From the NCBI RefSeq assembly GCF_014287515.2, contig NZ_CP092473.1, forward strand, positions 3,925,001-3,959,994: a stretch of DNA of 34,994 nt, given 5' to 3'. This DNA is from Roseburia rectibacter. Lineage in GTDB: Bacteria > Bacillota > Clostridia > Lachnospirales > Lachnospiraceae. The position numbers and the translations under genes are program-made. Positions 23,089 through 29,735 of this stretch are shown piece by piece. Position 1 is the stretch's first letter; every line of letters starts with the position of its first letter. A model generated the notes under the pieces. The model did not search any database. It saw only the letters and a list, made by a program, of their open reading frames with translations, and was not told the origin of the DNA.

Positions 23089-24462
23089 CTATACTTCCTT
23101 TGCGTGTTCTTCATCCCATTTTTTGTTTGCTTTCTCCACATTTAACAGTCCAAGAATCACTGTGATCGCAACACTGAGGATTACCGGAATCACGATATAC
23201 ATGGCAAAGATCATATTGATCGCACCTTCTGTCTGCTCTGCTGCAGTTCCGATATAACCGCCTAAGTCTAACAGCCAGCCCACTGCTGCAGTTCCGATTC
23301 CACCGCCGATCTTGATACCTAAAGAAGAACAGCTGAACATTGTTCCATCCATCCGCACGCCCTTCGTACGATAAGTATAACCACTGATTTCCGCAATCAG
23401 CGCATTTAAAGTTCCGCTTAAAGTTCCTGCAAAAATACCTTTGATAAACATAAATAACAGCATCAATTTGACATTTCTCTGGTATGCAAAATAGATAAAA
23501 AATACACTGAGTACACAGTTGATCGCATATCCCCAGAAATTCACTTTCTGCATGCTTCCAGTCTTTTTCACAAGCATTGGCGTAAAGATCAGTGCGATGA
23601 TTACCGGGAACATTTTCATCATCTGGAACATGCCAAGTAACGATGCATCTCCAAGTACATATTTTGTAAAATAAACACCACTGCCTGTTGTAATATTACT
23701 CATTATGTAATATACAATATACAAAACAAGAATCAAAACATAATATTTATTGGTAAATAAAAATTTCATGCTTTCCCAAAAACCAAGTTTATCATCCTGC
23801 GGTTTTGACTCGTCTGTCTTTCTTACCGACTCATCCGGTTCTACCTCTTTTACTGCAAGACAGCTGATCGTGTTGACCACCAGACCGATCAGTGCACAGA
23901 TGATCGCTACCGCTCTCCATCCGGCTGCACCGCCACCAAAAGCCTCCACACCGCCTGTTACAGCAAATCCCATAACAATATTGGTTACGACTGCAAACAT
24001 AAAGCGGATAGAACCAAGCTGTACTCTCTCCTGCGGATTATTGGTAATCAGTGCTGATAATGTGGAATATGCAACGCCGTTTGCCGTGTAAAAAATTGCA
24101 TTCAGGCAGGTATAAAATGCAAAGAAATATGCATACTGTGCAGTTTGTCCCATATTCGGGATTGAAAACAGCAATACCAGACATAACGACACACCGATCT
24201 GTGCATACAGCATCCACGGTCTTGCTTTTCCGAGTCTGCTTTTTGTCCTGTCAATCATATTACCAAAGAAAACATCCGTTACTCCGTCAAAAATCTTTGA
24301 CACCAGCATTAATGTTCCGATGATGCTGGTCTTTAATCCCATGATATCTGAAAGATACAAAAGCAGGAAACTTGAAACCAGTCCATAGCTGCAGTTTGAT
24401 GCCAGATCCCCCGAACCATATGCAAGTTTCTGATACCATTTTAAATATTTTTTATCATTCAT
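23089..24462 (-). CDS. GPH family sugar:cation symporter
   Basis: 457 residues from ATG 24462, which follows a GGAAGAGGAAAAA site; the frame extends further upstream without one. Twelve membrane helices. Hallmarks of the glycoside-pentoside-hexuronide family are YGSGDLASNCSYGLVSSFLLLYL at the start, MLVSKIFDGVTDVFFGNMIDRTKSRLGKARPWML in the loop after helices 2-3, and the central hydrophilic loop (EVEPDESVRKTDESKPQDD). It should import a beta-glycoside or oligosaccharide with Na+ or H+ for hydrolysis by the GH2 enzyme encoded 2 bases downstream. The promoter overlaps that of the divergent AraC regulator. Confidence 0.93.
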   Translation of the reverse strand: MNDKKYLKWYQKLAYGSGDLASNCSYGLVSSFLLLYLSDIMGLKTSIIGTLMLVSKIFDGVTDVFFGNMIDRTKSRLGKARPWMLYAQIGVSLCLVLLFSIPNMGQTAQYAYFFAFYTCLNAIFYTANGVAYSTLSALITNNPQERVQLGSIRFMFAVVTNIVMGFAVTGGVEAFGGGAAGWRAVAIICALIGLVVNTISCLAVKEVEPDESVRKTDESKPQDDKLGFWESMKFLFTNKYYVLILVLYIVYYIMSNITTGSGVYFTKYVLGDASLLGMFQMMKMFPVIIALIFTPMLVKKTGSMQKVNFWGYAINCVLSVFFIYFAYQRNVKLMLLFMFIKGIFAGTLSGTLNALIAEISGYTYRTKGVRMDGTMFSCSSLGIKIGGGIGTAAVGWLLDLGGYIGTAAEQTEGAINMIFAMYIVIPVILSVAITVILGLLNVEKANKKWDEEHAKEV

Positions 24463-24553
24463 TTTTTCCTCTTCCTTCTCGTCTTTTTTGCTGCCTGTCC
24501 ACACATAATGTGCGATCAGAATCACTTTTTTACATTCGAATGTTGTTGCATTT

Positions 24554-24592
24554 ATTCTATCACTTTGCTTTTTTTCCCTTCAATGCTATAAT
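24554..24592. promoter_or_regulatory. Overlapping divergent promoters of sugar module and AraC regulator
   Basis: Minus strand: -35 TTGAAG (24578-24583), 18-base spacer, -10 TAGAAT (24554-24559) for the symporter-GH2 operon. Plus strand: -35 TTGCTT (24565-24570), 16-base spacer, extended -10 TGC-TATAAT (24584-24592) for araC. The two polymerase sites share the same 40 bases, so the regulator gene and its target operon should compete. Confidence 0.72.
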
Positions 24593-24660
24593 TAGACACA
24601 ACATCCATCATTTAGTAACATATTCGCGACTATCACAAAAAGTTCCAACGGGAGAATCCA

Positions 24661-25722
24661 ATGATCCAGTCATCCATTGATACTTTAAAAAACAATTTTT
24701 TTGAGATCCAGAATGTAAACAGCAGTTTTAACCAGTACTATCACCTGACTTCCCCTTATAATGCCGTCATTGAAACCTACCGCTGTGATCTGGATATGCC
24801 TTATTTTAAAATTTCAAGTTTTTCCCCAGAGCACACCAGCCATTCTCTGATCGATGCCACGGAACTTTTGGAAAAAATGAAAAACCGCCCTCTGCACCAG
24901 CACGATTTTTTTGAAATCATGTTTGTTCTGCAGGGAGAAGCGATCGTTAAAATTGAAAATACAAAACGGGTTTACCCATCCGGAACCGGATGTATTGTGA
25001 ACTGTAATTTAAGACATGTGGAACTTCTCTCACATGATTTTCGGATTTTCTTTCTGAATTTATCCAAAGATTACCTGTTGTCCCTGTTTCAGTCGGACAA
25101 TCTGTTCCATCTGATGCCAGAGACAAATATGGAGCAGAGTGATGCGTTTCACTTTTTATATAAAAATGCTGCTGATGAGGATAATACCAAAAAAGAATAT
25201 CTTGACTTTTTCCCCTCATACCACAACCCGGCAGCCTTTGAGAAACTTTACCAGATTGCAGAAGAAATCATAAAAATCACACTGTCTCCGCAGATTGGTT
25301 CTTCCTTTTTTATCAACGGACTGATCTGCCGCTTTTTAGATACGCTTTCCAATCCGGACTTTTTTCATCTGGCAAGTATTCAGATTGATTACGGAAATGA
25401 TTTTCTGATCTTTACAAACCTGACACATCTATTAGAAAACAGTGACGGGCGGCTCAGCCGGCATGAACTGTCGGATCTGCTCAGTTACAGCGGCGACTAT
25501 TTAAACCGGATCACAAAAAAATATACCGGAATGACCTTATTCGAATATGGAACTACGTTTTCTCTCCGTAAAGCAGAATATTATCTTTTAAAAACGGATC
25601 TTTCCATATCCGAAATTATTGCACAGCTGAAATTTACAAACAAATCTCATTTTTATAAGCTTTTTTATGCAAAACACCATCTGTCACCAAAAGAATTCCG
25701 AGGCAAATACCGTAAAGATTAG
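24661..25722 (+). CDS. AraC family transcriptional regulator of the sugar module
   Basis: 353 residues. An N-terminal cupin-like sensing domain (LHQHDFFEIMFVLQGEAIVKI, with the cupin HxHxxxE pattern as HQHDFFE) is followed by a helical linker and a C-terminal double helix-turn-helix (LSDLLSYSGDYLNRITKKYTG, then ISEIIAQLKFTNKSHFYKLF and HLSPKEFRGKYR). The second HTH ends with the typical SPKEFR/K-Y signature. It is transcribed away from the GPH-GH2 operon with overlapping promoters, so it most likely activates that operon when the sugar is present. The ATG follows CGGGAG at 7 bases. Confidence 0.93.
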   Translation: MIQSSIDTLKNNFFEIQNVNSSFNQYYHLTSPYNAVIETYRCDLDMPYFKISSFSPEHTSHSLIDATELLEKMKNRPLHQHDFFEIMFVLQGEAIVKIENTKRVYPSGTGCIVNCNLRHVELLSHDFRIFFLNLSKDYLLSLFQSDNLFHLMPETNMEQSDAFHFLYKNAADEDNTKKEYLDFFPSYHNPAAFEKLYQIAEEIIKITLSPQIGSSFFINGLICRFLDTLSNPDFFHLASIQIDYGNDFLIFTNLTHLLENSDGRLSRHELSDLLSYSGDYLNRITKKYTGMTLFEYGTTFSLRKAEYYLLKTDLSISEIIAQLKFTNKSHFYKLFYAKHHLSPKEFRGKYRKD

Positions 25723-25745
25723 ATGGAGCAGACGGGACTGGCAAC

Positions 25746-26024
25746 TCATCTGACATGAAACCCATATTCACGTTCTTCCACCGGTATCTGTTTTGCCACG
25801 ATCCGGTCAATGTTTACATAGGTTCCCTGATTTACCAGAGCAAGCACTTTATCGATCTGTTCTTCTGTTCCCTGCATCTCTAATAATACAGAGCCGTCCG
25901 GCTCATTTCTTACCCAGCCGGTCACGCCGAGCATGTTTGCGGCATGCTCCGCCCTGTACCGAAACCCTACGCCCTGGACTGAACCATAAACAGATATCTT
26001 TTTCCGGATCATATTGTTGCCCAT
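25746..26024 (-). CDS. Acylphosphatase
   Basis: 92 residues in the form given (ATG 26024; ATG 26036 adds four residues but sits too close to the AAAGGA site). The acylphosphatase signature is clear: YGSVQGVGFRYRAEHAA with the phosphate-cradle Arg, and GWVRNEPDGSVLLEMQG with the catalytic Asn in the WVRN segment. It hydrolyses carboxyl-phosphate bonds such as those in acetyl or carbamoyl phosphate. It is convergent with araC (23 bases apart) and stands as a single gene. Confidence 0.93.
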   Translation of the reverse strand: MGNNMIRKKISVYGSVQGVGFRYRAEHAANMLGVTGWVRNEPDGSVLLEMQGTEEQIDKVLALVNQGTYVNIDRIVAKQIPVEEREYGFHVR

Positions 26025-26114
26025 AATATAAAACATTTCCTTTCATCGCCAACGCTGACATATTGGGTTCAACCAGATTCTTTGCTATTTGATTCCACGC
26101 GATCGAATCAACCT

Positions 26115-26288
26115 CTACCCAATCAGTTCGTACTGCATCAGCTCGTATTTTAACTTACTGCCTTCCATAATCTCTGCAGGAAGCAGCGCACGTGCCACAA
26201 GTTTCAGATCATCCGATGTGATATCTGTTCTGCGCAGATTAGCATAATCTCCATCGATAGAAACAACTTCATAAAACCAGGTTTCCAT
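26115..26288 (-). CDS. 57-residue DUF3006-like protein
   Basis: From ATG 26288 the frame gives METWFYEVVSIDGDYANLRR and ends at 26115. The pattern of a beta-rich segment with DGDYANL followed by ARALLPAEIMEGSKL resembles the DUF3006 family (small beta-barrel-like proteins of unknown function). The start overlaps the upstream stop by one base (TAATG), so translation is coupled. The longer frame starting at 26387 is a shadow of the upstream gene. Confidence 0.65.
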   Translation of the reverse strand: METWFYEVVSIDGDYANLRRTDITSDDLKLVARALLPAEIMEGSKLKYELMQYELIG

Positions 26289-26494
26289 TACTGTAAATCC
26301 TCCTCTGTATAATAAGTACCTGACATTTCTGCATTGATCTCGGCAATTTCTTTTTTTCCGTTGATATAATCTGCGTAAATGTCCCACAGATCCATATCTC
26401 CACTGTCACCAAGTCCGTCCTCGTCAGGAATCCACTGTCTGATCAGCGCAATACGCTGTTCTTTGGTTGTATTTGCAATACTGTAATCTTTCAT
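26288..26494 (-). CDS. 68-residue acidic protein, unknown function
   Basis: MKDYSIANTTKEQRIALIRQ and on, with AAGGAG 9 bases before the ATG. It is acidic and helical. The end (DIYADYINGKKEIAEI) is faintly reminiscent of the VbhA-type antitoxin motif, but no Fic toxin is nearby and the middle does not match. It follows the exonuclease gene by 37 bases and is coupled to the DUF3006-like gene by a TAATG overlap, so all three are probably one transcript. Confidence 0.68.
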   Translation of the reverse strand: MKDYSIANTTKEQRIALIRQWIPDEDGLGDSGDMDLWDIYADYINGKKEIAEINAEMSGTYYTEEDLQ

Positions 26495-26531
26495 TTTGCC
26501 TGCTCCTTTTTCTGTTTGTAACCATTATTTT

Positions 26532-27212
26532 TTATATATTTTCCGTATATCTGCAGTCCGGGAAACCTGTGCATCCCCAGAATTCACCAAATCTTCCGTT
26601 TCTTTTTTTCAGGGTGCACCCGCACCGTGGACAGATTTTCATCTCTGTCTGTTTGTTTACGGTTCCTTTTAATTCCTCTGCCATAAGTTCAAATACCTGC
26701 TGATTCATCCGGCAGTCAGCGAGGGCACGGTGTGCCCCATTCGTAGAAATGCCATAATGTTCCGCCAGATCACCAAGCCGTCTGTGTTTCCACTCCGGGA
26801 AGCATTGCTTCGCAATCGCAAGAGTATCTATGTAATCATTCGTGAGTGTCTGTCCAAAATATTTTTCGCAGTCCCTGTACAAGAATTTCATATCAAAACT
26901 TGCAATATTGTGGCCTGCCAACACATCATCCCCAACAAATGCCAAAAATTCCGGTAAAACTTTTTCAAAGGTAAGCGCCTTTTCTACCATTTTATCGGAA
27001 ATATTATTTACTTTGCTTGCCGCATATGGGATATGTCTGCCTGGATTCACAAGTTCACTGAACTCGTCCACGATTTTTCCATTTCTGACTTTTACTGCGG
27101 AAATCTCTATAACCTCATCATAAAGGCTCGATATCCCCGTCGTTTCAAGATCATACAGCACATAATCCGGTACATATTCGTTCCGCTGCTTTCCCTTTTT
27201 CTTTCCTAACAT
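26532..27212 (-). CDS. DEDDh 3'-5' exonuclease with topoisomerase-type zinc finger
   Basis: 226 residues from ATG 27212; the recurrent leader CAGAATGGAG is 7 bases upstream. The DnaQ-like exonuclease domain (about 14-175) has ExoI LYDLETTGIS, ExoII AGHNIASFDMKFL and ExoIII GAHRALADC with the DEDDh histidine. A C-terminal C4 zinc finger (about 192-226: CPRCGCTLKKRNGRFGEFWG, then CTGFPDCRY) is of the kind found at the end of bacterial topoisomerase I and should bind single-stranded DNA. The fusion suggests a proofreading or repair exonuclease guided to single-stranded DNA. It is first in a small operon with two tiny genes. Confidence 0.9.
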   Translation of the reverse strand: MLGKKKGKQRNEYVPDYVLYDLETTGISSLYDEVIEISAVKVRNGKIVDEFSELVNPGRHIPYAASKVNNISDKMVEKALTFEKVLPEFLAFVGDDVLAGHNIASFDMKFLYRDCEKYFGQTLTNDYIDTLAIAKQCFPEWKHRRLGDLAEHYGISTNGAHRALADCRMNQQVFELMAEELKGTVNKQTEMKICPRCGCTLKKRNGRFGEFWGCTGFPDCRYTENI

Positions 27213-27309
27213 CAAAGTTCTCCATTCTGATGATATATATTTCTGCTGTCGTTTTTATCATCTAAAATAATATAAGTTAACCAACAAATGATGGTTTGTT
27301 TATGAAATA

Positions 27310-27596
27310 AATCGCCCGTCCAAATGGTGAGTCGCAGGTTTGTGAATGGCATCTTGCGCAAAGCCGGAGTTAATTTTGGTTCCGTTGTACGAAAAATAAG
27401 AAAAGTCTAGGTATGCCTGATTTAGGTTTTCTCAGAGTGACGTGACCGGCAACAACGAGTCATCCGTGGCAGAACATCACTGTGTGTAGACAGGCATACC
27501 AAGATTTTCTAATTTTCTCCCAAAGTCACAAAATTAGCTTCGGCTTTGCGCAAGATGCCAGCCTCCAGGTTATGAACACCATTGGGGCGGGCGGTT
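27310..27596 (-). repeat. Large inverted-repeat element A (probable structured RNA or hairpin element)
   Basis: The two ends pair over almost the whole length. The outer arms include CGCCCGTCC and AATGGTG with their complements. The inner arm GGCATCTTGCGCAAAGCCG (27348-27366) pairs perfectly with 27541-27559. The apical helix GTATGCCTG (27411-27419) pairs with 27491-27499. Between these helices lies an internal loop with conserved strands CTCCCAAAGTCAC and GTTCCGTTGTAC. Read on the minus strand it matches element B in order and in conserved loop sequence. No reading frame or transposase is present. It could be a non-coding RNA or a miniature mobile element. Confidence 0.75.
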
Positions 27597-27930
27597 CATC
27601 TCAGAATTGGGGGCGCGGGTGTGGATTATTGATATTCACACGAATAAAAATATGCTTAAATTTCTAATGTGCTGTATCATTAATATTTAGCCTGATGACT
27701 TTCCAAAATTTTCAGCTGCTGCATTGTATTACATGAAATTTTTCGTAAATTGCCAGACTAATAACGCAGAATATTTTTTCAAATGTGTATGGCAATAAAT
27801 ATGGGCATAACGGGATACGTTGAGGTTTTTCCAGTATTATCAAACCAATAATAATCTATTAAACATAGTTATTTGGAAATATTTTTTTAAACAGATTCAG
27901 ACACAAAACACTAAAAATTTACGCCCCAAA
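27597..27930. other. AT-rich spacer between the two hairpin elements
   Basis: 334 bases with no credible gene on either strand. A short AT-rich hairpin (GTGTG...CACAC, 27619-27641) lies at its left. As elements A and B face away from each other in conserved-strand orientation, this spacer may hold their divergent promoters, but no convincing -35/-10 pair was identified. Confidence 0.5.
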
Positions 27931-28271
27931 GGTTGTAAAATGAGTTCCCCGGCGAAGGGTGTTTCACAACTTAGTGGCTGGCAAATCGCATCAAGCCAGG
28001 ACTCGTTTTGTGACTTTGGGAGAAAATTAGAAAGTCTTTGTATGCCTGTTCACAATACAGTGTTGTGCTGCCATGGACGGCAGCACAAGTCTTAATGTGC
28101 CCGGATGGCACATTTAAGACGCACACGTCACTCCACCACAATATAAATCAGGCATACTTAGACTTTCTTATTTTCGGACAACGGAACAAAACAGTCCCGG
28201 CTTGATGCAATTTGCCAATCGTAACCCCCCAGAACCACCCTACACAGGGAAACTCGTATCACCCACAAACC
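27931..28271 (+). repeat. Large inverted-repeat element B (probable structured RNA or hairpin element)
   Basis: Same design as element A in the opposite direction. The inner arm at 27980-27997 pairs with 28199-28216 (GGCAAATCGCATCAAGCC with its complement, one G-T), using a sequence different from that in A. The apical helix GTATGCCTG (28040-28048) pairs with 28150-28158. The internal loop strands GTGACTTTGGGA and GGACAACGGAAC are as in A. The tip branches into two perfect or near-perfect hairpins, TTGTGCTGCC/GGCAGCACAA and GTCTTAATGTGCC/GGCACATTTAAGAC, enclosed by an AGTG/CACT stem. Long matches to A flank the apical helix on both sides. Confidence 0.78.
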
Positions 28272-28310
28272 AGTATTTGCCGATCTATTCATAGTATGTA
28301 GATATCCAAA

Positions 28311-28805
28311 TTAGCGTACATAATGTACTCTGTTTTCCTCATAGCGGTCTTCCTGCGGTCGCTCCTCCGCCGGATAGCCACATGGAACAAGCGCAAACGG
28401 ATTTAATCCGGAAGGTATACCAAGCACTTTTCTGACCGCCTCCATACGTCCTGCATCCGGTGAAATTCCCATCCATACAGCGCCAAGTCCCTGTGCATCT
28501 GCCTCTAACAACAGATTTTCAACTGCTGCACTTAAGTCAATGTTAAAATATTCTGGTGCGATTCCCTCCGACCGGAAGCATGGAACAAAGATAACCGGTG
28601 CCTCCGCTGCACATTTTGCATATGGTGATGCCTCTGAAAGTGCTTTTATGACATCCTGATTCGTTACCACATAAAACTCCCACGGCTGCTGATTGCATGC
28701 GGACGGTGCTGCCATCGCTGCCCTTAATAGTTTTTCGATCTTTTCCTGCTCTACATCCTTTGCCTGATATTTTCTCACACTGATTCTGTGAAATATACTG
28801 TTCAT
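28311..28805 (-). CDS. Nitroreductase family flavoprotein
   Basis: 164 residues from ATG 28805 (GGGAGG 7 bases upstream). The FMN-binding signature SVRKYQAKDVEQEKIEKLL and AAMAAPSACNQQPWEFYVV is present, and the second FMN-contact region is QGLGAVWMGISPD with GYPAEERPQ near the end. These enzymes reduce nitroaromatics, quinones or related compounds with NAD(P)H; the natural substrate is unknown. It starts 18 bases after the histidine phosphatase and is likely co-transcribed. The hairpin element B ends 40 bases beyond its stop codon. Confidence 0.92.
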   Translation of the reverse strand: MNSIFHRISVRKYQAKDVEQEKIEKLLRAAMAAPSACNQQPWEFYVVTNQDVIKALSEASPYAKCAAEAPVIFVPCFRSEGIAPEYFNIDLSAAVENLLLEADAQGLGAVWMGISPDAGRMEAVRKVLGIPSGLNPFALVPCGYPAEERPQEDRYEENRVHYVR

Positions 28806-28823
28806 TCTTATTCCTCCCATCCT

Positions 28824-29357
28824 TTAAAAATCATATCTGACCACTGCACAGTTTTCCACACCAAATGCAGCATACTCTTCATTTGTCATTTCATAAAAAT
28901 AGGACTGCACCACCCGCGCAATTCCATTATGTGCCACGAGGATATAAGTCTTGTCGGAAGCAGTCACCTCATCTAACAGATTATAGATACGCTGTGCCAG
29001 ATGAAGCATCGACTCACCACCCGCGTAACGGTTTATAAACTGTTTTTTAGCCTCTTTAAATTCTTTTCCATCTCTCGGTGTGGACTCATATCTGCCAAAA
29101 TTCTGCTCTTTCAGCCGCGCTTCCTCCCTTGCAGGAATCCCGGTAATTTCCGAAATGTGAAGTGCTGTATCTTTCGCCCTGATAAGCGGGGAATACAGGA
29201 TTTCGTCTGCCATGATCCCCTGTTCTAAAATCTTTTTTCCTGTCTCGATCGCCTGTTTATGTCCAAGATCCGTGAGTGCAATATCCGTTGCTCCACAGAT
29301 CTTATTTTCCACATTCCATATTGTCTGTCCATGGCGGACAAAATAAACCTGTCCCAT
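28824..29357 (-). CDS. Histidine phosphatase (phosphoglycerate mutase-like)
   Basis: 177 residues from ATG 29357, placed by the recurrent leader GCGCAGGAATGGAG. The catalytic RHG motif is at the N-terminus (VYFVRHGQTIWN), followed by LTDLGHKQA, the second Arg and Glu (SPLIRAKDTA, LKEQNFGRYE) and the second catalytic His (YILVAHNGIARVV). Substrates in this family range from sugar phosphates to nucleotides; no cofactor-dependent mutase signature can be claimed. It lies upstream of the nitroreductase in one unit. Confidence 0.92.
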   Translation of the reverse strand: MGQVYFVRHGQTIWNVENKICGATDIALTDLGHKQAIETGKKILEQGIMADEILYSPLIRAKDTALHISEITGIPAREEARLKEQNFGRYESTPRDGKEFKEAKKQFINRYAGGESMLHLAQRIYNLLDEVTASDKTYILVAHNGIARVVQSYFYEMTNEEYAAFGVENCAVVRYDF

Positions 29358-29420
29358 TTTTATCTCCATTCCTGCGCTGTCCTCCAGCGCATCTTACGTT
29401 TGTGCGTAAGCACAAATCTT

Positions 29421-29446
29421 GTGTATGAAAATGTATTTTTCACATT
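29421..29446. repeat. AT-rich hairpin, copy 2
   Basis: An imperfect palindrome (ATGAAAAT-GT-ATTTTTCA core) nearly the same as the one at 13651-13674. It stands between the zinc-ribbon stop codon and the leader of the histidine phosphatase gene; further small hairpins (TTTGTGC/GCACAAA at 29399-29416, GCGCT/AGCGC at 29373-29393) fill the gap. Confidence 0.6.
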
Positions 29447-29714
29447 ATATCCATGCATAGTCGCCGCCTGTCACAGCAAGTGAAAGAAGTGTATCCATCC
29501 GTTCAACCTCTTCGGCTCCTTTTACAACCTGGATCAATTTCGCACTTTCTGCTGCCACCGGCATTTCCTCATCCGGTCCGACCTCCATATCCGGTTCCTC
29601 CCCGCAATAAGGACATACAAGCTGTGGTCCTATCTGTAATGACAAAAACCGGTTTCCGCATTCTTTACATTCATAATATCCGCACATCTGCGTGCCATCC
29701 GGTACATAATACAT
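29445..29714 (-). CDS. Zinc-ribbon protein of unknown function
   Basis: 89 residues from ATG 29714 (GGAGG 8 bases upstream; ATG 29729 is possible). A zinc ribbon with four Cys in two pairs (ECKECGNRF and LVCPYCGEE) is followed by an acidic linker and a helical tail (IQVVKGAEEVERMDTLLSLA). Such proteins usually bind nucleic acid or protein. It starts 21 bases after the stop of the Rpn nuclease gene, with its ribosome binding site between them, so the two are an operon. Confidence 0.7.
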   Translation of the reverse strand: MYYVPDGTQMCGYYECKECGNRFLSLQIGPQLVCPYCGEEPDMEVGPDEEMPVAAESAKLIQVVKGAEEVERMDTLLSLAVTGGDYAWI

Positions 29715-29735
29715 TGTCTGATCCTCCATATCTGC

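Noticed and set aside
26115..26387. Longer 90-residue version of the DUF3006-like gene
   Set aside because: The first 33 codons lie inside the upstream small gene in another frame and are Arg-rich; the TAATG start at 26288 is natural.
26288..26494. VbhA-type antitoxin
   Set aside because: Only a short end motif is similar, the central part does not match and there is no Fic-domain toxin nearby.
27820..28095. 91-residue plus-strand frame
   Set aside because: It runs through half of hairpin element B, has no ribosome binding site and no protein-like composition; the paired-arm structure explains the sequence better.
27310..28271. CRISPR array or insertion sequence
   Set aside because: There are only two inverted copies of about 300 bases, no short regular repeats with spacers, and no transposase frame; the elements are hairpins, not direct repeats.
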